Assembly: GCA_017452265.1 (NCBI GenBank)
Contig: JAFTMS010000031.1
Coordinates: 124,001 to 188,000, forward strand
DNA: 64,000 nucleotides
From: Bacteroidales bacterium
Lineage (GTDB): Bacteria; Bacteroidota; Bacteroidia; Bacteroidales; UBA932
Reading direction: 5' to 3'
A program made the position numbers and the translations under genes. A model generated the notes under the pieces. The model was not told the DNA's origin and searched no databases. It saw only the letters and a list, made by a program, of their open reading frames with translations. Position 1 is the stretch's first letter. The number at the start of each line of letters is the position of its first letter. Shown piece after piece: positions 17,485-27,135 of the stretch.

Positions 17485-19071
17485 TTATTCAGCGGCTTTG
17501 TCCTTTATGCAACGTACAGATGAGCCTGAAAGGAAGTTTCCATAGGCTACCGATATCTTTTCGTTCGATGCGTTGTATAGCGGCATCATATTATAGAACT
17601 GGATGTTCGTCATTTCACCGGTAGTGCTGTCTGTCTTGACCTGATACAATGAAGAACCGATGATATATGACATGACTCCATAGATGCCGTTGTAGGTCGT
17701 CGAAAGATATGCACCTGTTGCCGTTATGTTTGTCTTGTTGCGGCAGCTTGCGAACGTCCAAGGCCATCCTGCCTCTGTAAGCGCTGCAATGCTTGCGCCT
17801 TTGATGGTTGCATCATAGTACGGAGCTTCGGTGTTGATGACCGCGCTGTTTGAGCAGTGGCCCACAAGACCGGTCATTTCAGTGACGGTCGGGATGTGCC
17901 AGCCGGCAGGGCAGATACCCTGGCAGCCTTCGAACGAAGCCGCGTTTTCGGCTGTGATTTCATCTGTGCCGAATGCTGTCGCGCTGTCGTAAAGCAGTCC
18001 GAGCGTTTCGACGAGAGAAGGATCGGCTGTCTTTTCTGCGTTTGCAGCCGGATACCAGATGCCGGCATCTTCGGCAGGGTCGCTTGAAACGGTTCTTCCA
18101 CGTGGAATGAAGCGCAGGTTCTCTGCCATCCAGGTGTTGCCGTCTGCAAGCGTTACGGTCTTGTATTCAACCCCGTCATATTCGAAGTATCCGTCGTATT
18201 CAGTGAATGTCACAGGAAGGTCTTCTGCCGATGATTCTCCTTCGAAGCCGACCTCGCCTTCGTCAGTCCAGTTCTGGATTTCGCCTGTTGCGCTGACAAT
18301 CATGTTGTCCGGAAGTATGCGTGCGTTGATGGTGTACTGTCCGCCTGATTTGTATGTCGCTGAGGCAAGTGACTGTGTGATGACGGTCTTGTTGGAAAGT
18401 GTCACGATGATGCTGAAGGCTCCTGTCTGAGGAATCACGATGGCATTCCAGGTCTTGCCCTCGACTGCTTCATATGCAATGGTTACAGGCATCTCTGTCG
18501 AGACAGCTCCGTCGGATGATGATGTCAGGGCTGCATTCTCATAATCCACTCCTGCAACATGTTCCACTGTCATTATCTCCAGTTTCTCCACATCCGAACC
18601 GGTCTCGTTGTCTACATTGATGACAAGCTTTGTTCCCATGTGCTTGAATACCATTGTGACTGCATTTGATGTCGGGAGTACGCCGGACTTCGCTGCAAGC
18701 ATGAAGTCTGCCGCTCCGATGCCCTCAGACTGGTCTGTGACCTGAGCATAGGCTGTCGGAGCTCCCGCCTCATTATACGGATAGTATGCATAGAGGTTTG
18801 ACTTTGTGTATACGTCCGCATACCAGTCGAGGCTGCTGGTAAACACGTCTGAAGCGAAAGTAAGGCATTCGTTTGTGGCGTAGTTCTCAGCTGTGCCTTC
18901 CGCTACGACTGTGAGGCCGATCTTGTCACCTTCCTCGAAATTCACTTCCGTAGCCTTGGTTATGACAGGCTCTATACGTACCTTCCCCGGAATCTGAGGA
19001 TCCGTTCCTTCGTTCTTCTGGCAGGCTGCAACGGCAAGCACTGCAAGGGCGATTGCAAAATAATGTTTCAT
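17485..19071 (-). CDS. Fimbrillin-like lipoprotein with C-terminal FISUMP domain
   Basis: 528 residues with signal peptide and lipobox (AVAAC). Residues about 30-270 have the pattern of fimbrillin (Mfa-type) proteins: ITKATEVNFEEGDKIGL, LYAYYPYN, VFKHMGTKLVINV, WNAIVIPQ. The C-terminal part, about 295-525, is a FISUMP (Fibrobacter succinogenes major paralogous) domain, shown by GNTWMAENLRF, GICPAGWHIPT and the late SSVRCIKD. It is likely surface-exposed. It is the last gene of the TonB/DUF4876/DUF6850 operon, 11 bases after the barrel gene, and may capture ligand or cell-surface partners. The ligand cannot be read from the sequence. Confidence 0.85.
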   Translation of the reverse strand: MKHYFAIALAVLAVAACQKNEGTDPQIPGKVRIEPVITKATEVNFEEGDKIGLTVVAEGTAENYATNECLTFASDVFTSSLDWYADVYTKSNLYAYYPYNEAGAPTAYAQVTDQSEGIGAADFMLAAKSGVLPTSNAVTMVFKHMGTKLVINVDNETGSDVEKLEIMTVEHVAGVDYENAALTSSSDGAVSTEMPVTIAYEAVEGKTWNAIVIPQTGAFSIIVTLSNKTVITQSLASATYKSGGQYTINARILPDNMIVSATGEIQNWTDEGEVGFEGESSAEDLPVTFTEYDGYFEYDGVEYKTVTLADGNTWMAENLRFIPRGRTVSSDPAEDAGIWYPAANAEKTADPSLVETLGLLYDSATAFGTDEITAENAASFEGCQGICPAGWHIPTVTEMTGLVGHCSNSAVINTEAPYYDATIKGASIAALTEAGWPWTFASCRNKTNITATGAYLSTTYNGIYGVMSYIIGSSLYQVKTDSTTGEMTNIQFYNMMPLYNASNEKISVAYGNFLSGSSVRCIKDKAAE

Positions 19072-19082
19072 GATTTATGTAT

Positions 19083-20585
19083 TTAAAATTCGTATCCTAT
19101 CTTCAGCGTCATGATAAGCCGGTCGCGTCCATCGATATATTTCAGACCGAATGCTTTCACGGTCTTGCCTTCAGCTTCTATATATATGCCTTTCAGGAAG
19201 CGGTATCTTACCATTATTCCGGCACAGAAGCGTGCGGCTGTCCTGTACTCCATCTGCCTGTCGTACCATTCCTGCAGCCTGAATGGTTCCGTCTGCACTC
19301 CCGAGGCCGTTTCGGCGAGCCTCCCGTCTTCCGCGACCCAGCCCTGCATGTATCTGCCCTTCACTCCATATTCGAACTTTCTGATACGGAACAGGAATCC
19401 TGCATAAGCGGAAAGATCCGTCAGCGTCTGTGAATATATGTAAGGATATACCTGAGTAGTCATGCTCTTCTGCATATTCCAGTCGAGTCCGCCTCTGAAC
19501 TCCATGCCGATGTCTGTGCGCAGATGCTCATATTCCGGGGAAACGTGCCATGAACCCTGTGTCAGGATTGTGTTGCTGCCATGGTTCTGAACGGTAGTTA
19601 TTCCGTTAGCCGTGACCTTCTCCAGCACCGATTCGTCCATCTCTATACCTTTCCATCCCATATTCACCCTGAGCCGGTGCTCCGGTGAAATCTTCCAGCC
19701 TGCATCCACCGTCACCTCGTTGCCCGAGAAAGTGAACCAGATGTATTCCTTTTCTCCGACCGTACCCTGCGAACGAAGGTATGCAGCTTCCACAAAAAGC
19801 CCGTTGTGCTGCATCTGGGCCGCGATTCCTCCTGTAAATTCCTTTACCGGAAAGCCGTCCACTCCCGATTCGTACAGATGCAGGCCGCTTCCCGTCCAGA
19901 CGCCGTAAGCGCCGTACATCATGCCTTTGTCCAGAAAGGCAAAATAAGAGGTTTCGGCTATGCCGACCTGCTCTGCATCAACGGATTCGGACGTCTTTCT
20001 GAATATGGCTGCTGCTCCGAATGCCCAGCTGTCTCTGTGGTACATGAATCCGGGTGCAATGCTCATGTCGAGCCGCCAGTTCGTGTGCCTGAGGTCTTTC
20101 CTCTTGGACATGTTCGCTGACTCGAAGTCCATTTTTGCACCGATTCTCCAGTGCGGCCGGACATCGTATGATATTCCTCCGTCAAAGGCATATGTCTGCA
20201 GCGTATTGCGCCCAGGAGTGAATTCCATGACATCTATCGGATAGAATCCCGGATCTATGAACATGGAGCCGCACATCCCGTACCCTTCCTTCTGCTCGAA
20301 GGAGAACGAGCCGGTCAGCGAGATTTTCTTCAGGTGCCTTATGCTTGCCGTCTCCGCTACTGCCCTCCAGCCTTCGGCCGCTTCCCACGTGTCGCGGAAT
20401 TCTCCGCCGAAATATTCTCCGTAAAGTTCTGCATATGAGCGCGAAATGGTGTCCTGACGCGCACCGGCGACATTGTACGATGCATTCCAGAAGTTGTCAC
20501 TCAACACCTTTTCATAGGTCTGCGCCGATGCTGCGATGCCGCACAGAAGCAGGCAGAGAGCCGATATGTATCTTACCTTATTCAT
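19083..20585 (-). CDS. DUF6850-type outer-membrane beta-barrel protein
   Basis: 500 residues from the ATG at 20585, which gives a clean signal peptide (LCLLLCGIAASAQ). The remainder is alternating amphipathic strands with many aromatic residues and ends in the terminal aromatic LKIGYEF, typical of outer-membrane barrels. Its start overlaps the end of the DUF4876 gene by 8 bases, so the two are coupled. The family name DUF6850 is from memory of this gene order (TonB receptor, DUF4876, DUF6850). Its specific function is not known to me; a channel or an assembly partner for the receptor is plausible. Confidence 0.75.
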   Translation of the reverse strand: MNKVRYISALCLLLCGIAASAQTYEKVLSDNFWNASYNVAGARQDTISRSYAELYGEYFGGEFRDTWEAAEGWRAVAETASIRHLKKISLTGSFSFEQKEGYGMCGSMFIDPGFYPIDVMEFTPGRNTLQTYAFDGGISYDVRPHWRIGAKMDFESANMSKRKDLRHTNWRLDMSIAPGFMYHRDSWAFGAAAIFRKTSESVDAEQVGIAETSYFAFLDKGMMYGAYGVWTGSGLHLYESGVDGFPVKEFTGGIAAQMQHNGLFVEAAYLRSQGTVGEKEYIWFTFSGNEVTVDAGWKISPEHRLRVNMGWKGIEMDESVLEKVTANGITTVQNHGSNTILTQGSWHVSPEYEHLRTDIGMEFRGGLDWNMQKSMTTQVYPYIYSQTLTDLSAYAGFLFRIRKFEYGVKGRYMQGWVAEDGRLAETASGVQTEPFRLQEWYDRQMEYRTAARFCAGIMVRYRFLKGIYIEAEGKTVKAFGLKYIDGRDRLIMTLKIGYEF

Positions 20586-21804
20586 GGAGCGACTGCTTTT
20601 CGGTTTCATAGAAATCATTGCTGGAATTGTTGGTGTCCGCCAGCACCTCGTATCCGGCCGATGCACTTGCGTCTGAATCCACATGACGCATGTGGCTGCG
20701 GCCGAGATATGTGTCCGTCTGGAGTGTATAACCTGCGTCCAGAGACGGAGGAAGGCGCTTCGTATTGGTCGTGAAACGGGCGTCGAACACCTCCACTGCA
20801 TCGATTACCCAGTCGTACGGAAGCTTCACGACATTGTCCGAAGAACTTCCCGGAACCGGTGTCATGTTGTCTGCCACGTTCACGAACTCATGCATCGTCA
20901 TGCCCTGCGGCTTCCATATCACGAGAGTAGGGGAACTGACGGAGATGGTATAGGCGTTGGCCTTACCGGTCTTCACGACCACATCCACGTATCTTTCTGT
21001 CGAGATTCTGTCCCCGGGGGCCGGATGATAAAGCGTGTTCGGGAAATATGTCGTATTGTAGCAGACAAAGTAATCTTCCTTGTTCAGATCTACCGAAAGA
21101 GGGAATTGAGCGGCATGGTCGATGGCTCCGCAAAACACAATGACGGCATCTTCGCCCGGGTGGAGAGGAAAGTCGTCTCCGTCTCCCGGCATCTGCCATA
21201 CGGCCTGTACGATCGGCACGAAATCCGGAAATATGTCTTCGCCCGTTGCGGCGTCCTTCGTCACCCATGCATTGTTCGCATTGGAGTTGTACGGAGAAAG
21301 TGTGCCGAAGCACAGGCTGTCGAGATACTGCACCTCATAATGATTGTTGTGGACTATGAAATATTTGTCCGACTGATAGTCTCCCTGCTCCGGAAGCTTC
21401 TTGCAGCCTCCCGTATAGAGTTCCTTGATGACGATGCTTCCGGCTTTTGAATGTGCCAGGGACAGTTTCAATGTCACGTCGGAGCCTGAAACCACGACTC
21501 TGTCTGCGCTTCCGTTGAAGAGGTCTCCTTCGTAACGGTCGCTTATTCCCACCCTGTAAAGTCCGTTTGAAAGGTGGAAGACCGCTGTTCCCGATTCATC
21601 GGTCTGCGACGTATATCTGTTGCCCGTTCCCGTGTCCTCCACGGTAACCTCTACTCCGGAATGTGCGGCATATTCATATCCTTCAGGGTATACGGAGGTG
21701 ACCGTCAGGATGTTGAGTGTGTCCTGATACGGATTCCCGTTCTTGAAGTCGGCGCAGCCGGCGATCATAAGTATGGCAGTCAGTATGTATATGCTCTTCT
21801 TCAT
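20578..21804 (-). CDS. DUF4876-type lipoprotein
   Basis: 408 residues with a lipobox (MIAGC). Residues about 30-120 form a carboxypeptidase-regulatory-like beta sandwich (VTVEDTGTGNRYTSQTDESG, AVFHLSNGLYRVGISD), and the remainder matches the DUF4876 pattern (IVIKELYTGGCKK, DKYFIVHNN). It lies immediately downstream of the TonB receptor (7 bases) and should be its surface lipoprotein partner. The function of DUF4876 is not established; a role in binding the imported compound is inferred from its place in the operon. Confidence 0.8.
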   Translation of the reverse strand: MKKSIYILTAILMIAGCADFKNGNPYQDTLNILTVTSVYPEGYEYAAHSGVEVTVEDTGTGNRYTSQTDESGTAVFHLSNGLYRVGISDRYEGDLFNGSADRVVVSGSDVTLKLSLAHSKAGSIVIKELYTGGCKKLPEQGDYQSDKYFIVHNNHYEVQYLDSLCFGTLSPYNSNANNAWVTKDAATGEDIFPDFVPIVQAVWQMPGDGDDFPLHPGEDAVIVFCGAIDHAAQFPLSVDLNKEDYFVCYNTTYFPNTLYHPAPGDRISTERYVDVVVKTGKANAYTISVSSPTLVIWKPQGMTMHEFVNVADNMTPVPGSSSDNVVKLPYDWVIDAVEVFDARFTTNTKRLPPSLDAGYTLQTDTYLGRSHMRHVDSDASASAGYEVLADTNNSSNDFYETEKQSLHE

Positions 21805-21811
21805 TGTTATC

Positions 21812-24631
21812 TTAGAATTTCAGTCTGCATGTGAGTCCGTAGTAGAATGCTGGTGTGAATATAGCTCCGACTCCTGTAGCAAACGACCTGACGTATGGTC
21901 TTGAATTCGTGAAGTTGTTGGCAAAGAAGGAAAGGGATACATGGTCTCCTATTTCCTTTGTTATGCTGAGGTTCGCGGACATGTACGGACCGTAGCCGTC
22001 GCGTGCGAATGTGTATGCATTAGAGGATTTGAGGATTAGGCTTGAGAACTCAGGGTCTGCGGCCTCCGCCTCGGTGAAAGGATGCACGTTCCCGTCCAGA
22101 TCCATATATGCGACAGGATATATGGCGGTGTAGGAATCTCCGTCGTATATGTTTCCGTTCGTCTTCGTGTTGTCCGTTTCGCTGACGGTGAAGGCATAAG
22201 TCTTTCCTTCATGCTGCGAAACGTTGCGGCTGAGCCTCAGGAGTGACATTTCAAGACGGCATGTGATTATGAGCCTTACCTGAGGAATGTGGGTTACGGC
22301 CGTGATGTTGGCATCGAGATTCTGCGTGATCTTTCCGTTTACGACAGGGGTGCTGCTGCCGCCGTTTGCATATATCCCGACATACTGATATGAGCGGTTT
22401 GCCAGTGATGTGTGTGACCACCCGTTCTGATAATAGTAAGAAAGCTGGTCGTTGATGTATTTGGTGTATGTATATGCGGCATCCACACGGAATCTGGTCC
22501 TTATCGGCTGTATTTCAGGAAATTCCATCACGAGTTCTGCTCCTGCTCTATGCACGTCCGCCCCGTTGTTCTGCTGTGTCGTTCTGGCAAAGGTCCTGTC
22601 CGTCACCTTTACATCCATCGGAGTCCAATAGTCGTCCGCGCCTCTGACGTAGACCATTCCCGTCTGGCTGTCCACCTTGATCTGGGCATCGGAAGGCATA
22701 TCAAAGCCTTCCGGACGCTGGAGGATATCGTATGAATACGGCTCATACAAGTCGAGGAAATTATATGGATTGTGCGTAATGTTGTAGAAGCCGACGAGCG
22801 ATATGTTCATGTCGTTGAATGCTGCCTCTATCCCGAATTCCGAATTGCTGTTGCGCTGCCACTTGAGGGCAGGATTGTACTGAATCGTATACGGTTGCGT
22901 GTAATATACGTAACTTGTGTTTTCGCCGTGCGAAAAGCCGAAAGTCTGTATGTCCCTGTATTCCTGCTTCGGGTACAGGACATAGTATGACGGTAGTTTT
23001 TCAGTGATTCCCCAGCCGCCTCTGACCGCGAGGGCATCCGTAAGCTGCCATCTGGCATTGAAACGCGGAGAAAGTGTGCTTTTTCTGCTGTAGAGCGAGT
23101 TCTTTATCAGGACATTCTCCAGACGGAGGCCTGCCGTGAACTCAAGAACGGTGTTTCCGACAGGAAACTTCAGGTTTTCCTCCACATATGCCGATATGTT
23201 GTGCATGAATGGATAGTCGGTATAAGGTCTTGGCCTGTAACCGTTTGCGGCAAGAGACGGATCTTCGTAATATTCTCCCTGTCCGACATTTCCATTGGCC
23301 TTCCACTGGACGCCGGCCTTGAGCGAACTCTTTACTTCGTCCCACCTTTTTGTCCATGAATATTTGAGTGCCGCAGCGAAGTCCAGCTCCTTCGAGTCCA
23401 CAATCTGGTCTGCAAAATACGTCAGCGGAAGCCTGTCCGCAAGGAAATATCCCTCCTGCTCGGCGTGGACGGCAGGCTGCTGCGAACCGTATGAATTGTA
23501 TGTATGGTAACGGCTGATCCTGTCGTTATAGCTTGCAGATGCGTCAAGCTTCAGATTGGTTATCCACGGGCGGTTCAGAAGCCATGTCAGCGATGTGTTG
23601 GCCCGCAGCACGTTGTCGCTCTCCTTTGTGTATTCTCCTGTGAATGCGTCAGGATCGTCCTTCGTGTTCATCCCGCCGAGGTTTCCTGTCACACCTGCTT
23701 CGAGGCGCAGGACCTTACGGAACGTGTTGCTGTAGGTGAAGGATATTCCGCTTCTCGTATATGCCTGATACGGTGAGGCAAGTTTTTTAACGGCTCTTGC
23801 CCATTCGGCGCTTACGTTCAGCACTCCGTTGTCCTTCTGCAGGTCGATTCCCTTGGCCGCCGACACCTGATATGTGCGCGGATTGACTGAAAATGTCACG
23901 TTTACGGGTGTGCGGCCCTTGCGTGTGTGCATCTTTACGATTCCGCTGTTGAGGTCTCCGTATTCGGCTGATGGCACTCCGGTTATGACTTCTACGGACT
24001 CGATGTTCTCGACAGCGACGCTCCTTGTGTCGGTTCCTGACATCTCTCCGAAAGCGGCATTGCTGCCGATGCGCACTCCGTCCACTTCCACGGCTGTTCC
24101 GAATGCTGCGTTTCCTGCTGCAGAGCCACCTTCACGCAGAGAAAATCCGTTCTCCTGAGTAAGATCCGGATTTACGGTCTTTCCGCCGGGCAGCAGGGAC
24201 GCTATATCTGTCATGTTCGACATCTGCAGATGGTTGAGGGCGTTCCTTCCGAGATTGTGTGATGTGCTGAGGCCGTCCTTTGCCTTCTGTGCGGTCACAA
24301 CGACTTCATCCAATGCAAGCGAGTTCTCCTGCAGCACGATCCGTATGCCCTCCACATCCTTCTCCACATTGATTTTCATCGGGACGGTGACATATCCGAG
24401 GCACGACACTTCCAGCTCCCATTCTCCTCGCTGCACGTTTTCAAAGCTGAACCGTCCTTCCATGTCCGTGGTTGTCCAGAGCCAGTCCTCACCGAGCTGC
24501 ACTGCCGCTCCGGGTACCGGCGCTCCTGATTCTGCCTCAGTCACTGTTCCTGAAACGGAATGGTCTCCATTCTGTGCAAAGGCGCAGAACGACATAAGCA
24601 GGGACAGCAGTATGATTGATGCTCTTTTCAC
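21812..24631 (-). CDS. TonB-dependent receptor (operon with DUF4876/DUF6850)
   Basis: 939 residues. I place the start at a GTG at 24631, because it gives an ideal signal peptide (KRASIILLSLLMSFCAFAQ) and lies 24 bases after a consensus promoter; the longer in-frame extension runs through that promoter and is not coding. Residues about 25-110 are a carboxypeptidase-regulatory-like domain (VSGTVTEAESGAPVPGAAV). The plug follows, and the long barrel ends in TCRLKF. It imports an unknown ligand across the outer membrane with energy from TonB/ExbBD. With the downstream polyferredoxin and its HMA-like domain, a metal or metal-chelate is the best guess. Confidence 0.9.
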   Translation of the reverse strand: MKRASIILLSLLMSFCAFAQNGDHSVSGTVTEAESGAPVPGAAVQLGEDWLWTTTDMEGRFSFENVQRGEWELEVSCLGYVTVPMKINVEKDVEGIRIVLQENSLALDEVVVTAQKAKDGLSTSHNLGRNALNHLQMSNMTDIASLLPGGKTVNPDLTQENGFSLREGGSAAGNAAFGTAVEVDGVRIGSNAAFGEMSGTDTRSVAVENIESVEVITGVPSAEYGDLNSGIVKMHTRKGRTPVNVTFSVNPRTYQVSAAKGIDLQKDNGVLNVSAEWARAVKKLASPYQAYTRSGISFTYSNTFRKVLRLEAGVTGNLGGMNTKDDPDAFTGEYTKESDNVLRANTSLTWLLNRPWITNLKLDASASYNDRISRYHTYNSYGSQQPAVHAEQEGYFLADRLPLTYFADQIVDSKELDFAAALKYSWTKRWDEVKSSLKAGVQWKANGNVGQGEYYEDPSLAANGYRPRPYTDYPFMHNISAYVEENLKFPVGNTVLEFTAGLRLENVLIKNSLYSRKSTLSPRFNARWQLTDALAVRGGWGITEKLPSYYVLYPKQEYRDIQTFGFSHGENTSYVYYTQPYTIQYNPALKWQRNSNSEFGIEAAFNDMNISLVGFYNITHNPYNFLDLYEPYSYDILQRPEGFDMPSDAQIKVDSQTGMVYVRGADDYWTPMDVKVTDRTFARTTQQNNGADVHRAGAELVMEFPEIQPIRTRFRVDAAYTYTKYINDQLSYYYQNGWSHTSLANRSYQYVGIYANGGSSTPVVNGKITQNLDANITAVTHIPQVRLIITCRLEMSLLRLSRNVSQHEGKTYAFTVSETDNTKTNGNIYDGDSYTAIYPVAYMDLDGNVHPFTEAEAADPEFSSLILKSSNAYTFARDGYGPYMSANLSITKEIGDHVSLSFFANNFTNSRPYVRSFATGVGAIFTPAFYYGLTCRLKF

Positions 24632-24654
24632 GTTCGTCTTATAAAATCGGCCTG

Positions 24655-24685
24655 CAAATTTACAACCTTTGCAGACCGAATCAAA
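24655..24685 (-). promoter_or_regulatory. Consensus Bacteroidetes promoter of the TonB/DUF4876 operon
   Basis: On the minus strand TTTG (24685-24682), 19 bases, then TAAATTTG (24662-24655): an exact fit to the -33/-7 consensus. It supports the GTG start at 24631 with a leader of roughly 15-20 bases. Confidence 0.8.
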
Positions 24686-24714
24686 TACCAATTTGTGGGG
24701 ATGAACCGGTGCAT

Positions 24715-26475
24715 TTACCGCACTTCCAGTACTTTTCCGTTGTCTTCGGCTACGGCCTGCTTCCATTTTTCCGTATAGCCAGGCTGGGTGATGCCGTCCG
24801 GAATGCAATCCGTGTGCCCGTTCGTGATGAAGTTTCCGTTCTCGTCCTGGGCCTTCACGTTGCCGTCGATGTACTTCACGAGAAGGAGCTGCTCGAGGGC
24901 CACCCATTTGTCGAAGATCTTCTGGGCATTGTCCACAGAAAAGGCTGTAAGGTGGTCACGCACAGCGTTGTAGCGGTCTACGGTCTTGCGCGCCTTGTCG
25001 TTGCGACGGATCTTCTTCGCCGGCTTCGCCCCAGCTGCCTTGTACAGCTTGAGGGCTTCTGCATCGGCTGCCTTCACGGCTTCCATCATGGCGTTCTCCC
25101 ATGCGTCGATTTCTGCATCGACGGTCGGGAACATGATGTTGTATGCCTTGTAGCAGGCGTTTGCAACGCGGTTCGTCATCCAGAATGCCGAGGTAGGGGA
25201 GTACGTGATCATATTGCCGTTTCCAACTCGGAAGCACTCCGGAACCTCTTTCGTGCAGGTGTAGATCGGAGTGAGGTAGGATGTCGCCGCATCGTCGCAT
25301 CCGAACCAGTTGATGCCTCCGATTTCGTCTGGATACTGTCCTCTTGCCTGTCCCACGAACCAGAATCCGGTCTGCTGTGTGGCGATGGCCCTTTCGTTGG
25401 CGTATTCCTTGCCCTCATGCTTGAAATACATTGGCCTCCAGCGGTATGGAAGGGCGTTTCCGCCGGCTCCGATATCTGTGGTCATGTCCATAGGCGTGCC
25501 TTCATAGTGGTCGCGCATCACGTCCGCAACGTCCTTCACGCTGATCTTGCGCGAAGGCTTCACGAAGAGCGGGAACCTCTTCGTCTTGTCGTAGCCCATG
25601 GCGTAGTCGATGTATTCGTATGCGTCCTTTGTGACCTCATTGCCGTTTTCGTCGATGAATGTGAACTTTCCGTCGCAGAGGATGTTGAACGCAGACCATG
25701 CGCGCGCCTCACAGCCCCTCATGCCGCCAAAATCAAGCGGTGCGTACGCGTCGCAGAAGCTGAATTCCTCGTCCTTTCCGTTGAAATAGCCCTTTTCACG
25801 GGCGAAGGATATCACGTCAGGGGCGTAGATGCAGTTTTCGGGATCGTCGAGCGGGAAAGTACTGATGCGTGCCTGATTGGCGTGTGCGCATATATATCCG
25901 TCCGGAACCCTGCGTGCCACCCATACGATGCCCTTGTTGTCCGGGCCTTTGCCGATGAGATCCATCACCCACACCTCGTCCTTGTCTGCAATCGAGAAGG
26001 ATTCGCCGCTGGAGAAGTATCCGTAAGTATTTGCAAGATTGACGATTACGTCTATGGCTTCACGCGCGGTCTTCGCTCTTTCGAGGGCTACGTATATGAG
26101 TGAACCATAGTCCATCACGCCCTTGGGATCTTCAAGCTCATGGCGTCCTCCGTATGTGGTCTCGGCGATGATGAGCTGGTGCTCGTTCATGTTGCCCACC
26201 CTCTGGTACGTCCTTGAAATCTGAGGGATTGCGCCGAGGTATCTGCCTGTGTCCCACTCGTTTATCTGCCTCATGTCGCCTGCGTTCCAGATTCCGGCAG
26301 GAGCATAATAGAGCTCGCCGTAGAGCTGGTGCGAGTCGGCTGCGTATGAAATCATGTTGGAGCCGTCGGTGCTTGCGCCCTTTGTCACGAGGACATTGGT
26401 GCAGGCACGGCTTTCAGTGTTCATGCAGAGTGCAGCTGCCATGACTGCGATGATTGCTGTTGAAAGTCTTCTCAT
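24715..26475 (-). CDS. C69-family dipeptidase (PepD-like)
   Basis: 586 residues. A signal peptide is followed by the family's N-terminal nucleophile region (SRACTNVLVTKGASTDGS), in which the Cys becomes the catalytic residue after processing. The PepD/C69 pattern continues with GVMDYGSLIYVALERAKTA and a region containing EVWVMDLIGKGPDNKGIVWV. The signal peptide points to the periplasm, where it would cleave dipeptides and so complement the S46 dipeptidyl-peptidase nearby. The 3' end leaves 83 bases before the TonB receptor start, which has its own promoter, so it is probably transcribed separately. Confidence 0.9.
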   Translation of the reverse strand: MRRLSTAIIAVMAAALCMNTESRACTNVLVTKGASTDGSNMISYAADSHQLYGELYYAPAGIWNAGDMRQINEWDTGRYLGAIPQISRTYQRVGNMNEHQLIIAETTYGGRHELEDPKGVMDYGSLIYVALERAKTAREAIDVIVNLANTYGYFSSGESFSIADKDEVWVMDLIGKGPDNKGIVWVARRVPDGYICAHANQARISTFPLDDPENCIYAPDVISFAREKGYFNGKDEEFSFCDAYAPLDFGGMRGCEARAWSAFNILCDGKFTFIDENGNEVTKDAYEYIDYAMGYDKTKRFPLFVKPSRKISVKDVADVMRDHYEGTPMDMTTDIGAGGNALPYRWRPMYFKHEGKEYANERAIATQQTGFWFVGQARGQYPDEIGGINWFGCDDAATSYLTPIYTCTKEVPECFRVGNGNMITYSPTSAFWMTNRVANACYKAYNIMFPTVDAEIDAWENAMMEAVKAADAEALKLYKAAGAKPAKKIRRNDKARKTVDRYNAVRDHLTAFSVDNAQKIFDKWVALEQLLLVKYIDGNVKAQDENGNFITNGHTDCIPDGITQPGYTEKWKQAVAEDNGKVLEVR

Positions 26476-26506
26476 TTTGTACTTTTATTATAATTAGTTA
26501 TTTTTG
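26476..26506 (+). promoter_or_regulatory. Promoter of the small secreted protein gene
   Basis: TTTG at 26476-26479, 19 bases, then TATTTTTG at 26499-26506, matching the consensus exactly. The -33 box touches the start codon of the divergent C69 gene. The leader to the ATG at 26600 is about 88 bases and contains a hairpin (GCCTGA at 26518-26523, TCAGGC at 26531-26536) of unknown role. Confidence 0.65.
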
Positions 26507-26599
26507 TCTCGCTTTTTGCCTGAGCTAGGTTCAGGCTGTGGAAGCTGTCCAGGTTCGGACGGCCTCCAAATCTGCAAAACTATAAAAATTTATTCATAT

Positions 26600-27016
26600 A
26601 TGAAATTGGATATACGCTTGATGACTCTTTTGACGGCCGTTTTCCTCCTGCTTTCGGGAGCCTCTGCCGCTTTTGCACAGCAGCAGGAGCAGCCGGACAT
26701 ATACGAACAGGCGGAAATGGAGGCGGACAGGCTTCAGAGGATACTCGAACTTGAGGACTGGCAGGTGTTCTATGTGGATTCCACGCTCAAGCACGATTTT
26801 CCGGCAATGATGGCCGAATATGAGGAACTGAGAGGCTCGAAGGTGTCGAATACGTCAATGTACATAGCGGTGCAGGACAAATGGATGGAGCAGATTGATG
26901 CCACATATAAGAAGATCTTTACGGAAGAGCAGTGGGCGGCGTATCTGAAGAGCGGAGCTGCGAAGCAGCAGAAAGCGCGTGCAAAGCGCAAGGCAAAGAT
27001 GCAGGAAAAACAGTAG
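26600..27016 (+). CDS. Small secreted helical protein (Spy/CpxP-like in build)
   Basis: 138 residues from the ATG at 26600, giving a signal peptide ending near GASAAFAQ; in-frame codons upstream fall in the leader and lack a signal peptide. The mature part is predicted to be all helix, with conserved-looking EQWAAYLKSG and a very basic Lys/Arg/Ala tail. The build (short, periplasmic, helical, Gln/Lys-rich end) recalls Spy/CpxP-type chaperones, but I see no diagnostic motif, so the function is unassigned. Confidence 0.7.
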   Translation: MKLDIRLMTLLTAVFLLLSGASAAFAQQQEQPDIYEQAEMEADRLQRILELEDWQVFYVDSTLKHDFPAMMAEYEELRGSKVSNTSMYIAVQDKWMEQIDATYKKIFTEEQWAAYLKSGAAKQQKARAKRKAKMQEKQ

Positions 27017-27061
27017 GTAGTGTGAAGTGCAATCAGCTGGTTGTCAGTTGCTTACATTAGG

Positions 27062-27087
27062 TGCGTGCTCCCCATTGTCGGCACGCA
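27062..27087. terminator. Hairpin of the repeated palindromic family (copy 2, reversed)
   Basis: TGCGTGC (27062-27068) and GCACGCA (27081-27087) enclose a 12-base loop. Read on the minus strand, the loop (CGACAATGGGGA) is close to that of the clpB copy (CGCCATTGGGGA), and the flanks after the stem (GTAAG, then a CTGA..TTGC-like stretch) also match. It follows the small secreted protein gene and may end its transcript. Confidence 0.6.
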
Positions 27088-27135
27088 GTTTAGTCAAGAA
27101 ATTGAAATACAGGTATTTACAAAATACGGTAAAAT

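Noticed and set aside
15375..24631. Xus-type xenosiderophore system
   Set aside because: That locus pairs the receptor with DUF4374 and PepSY proteins as I remember it; neither is present here.
24632..24907. N-terminal extension of the TonB receptor
   Set aside because: The in-frame extension runs through a consensus promoter and the end of the peptidase gene and lacks a signal peptide; the GTG at 24631 is used instead.
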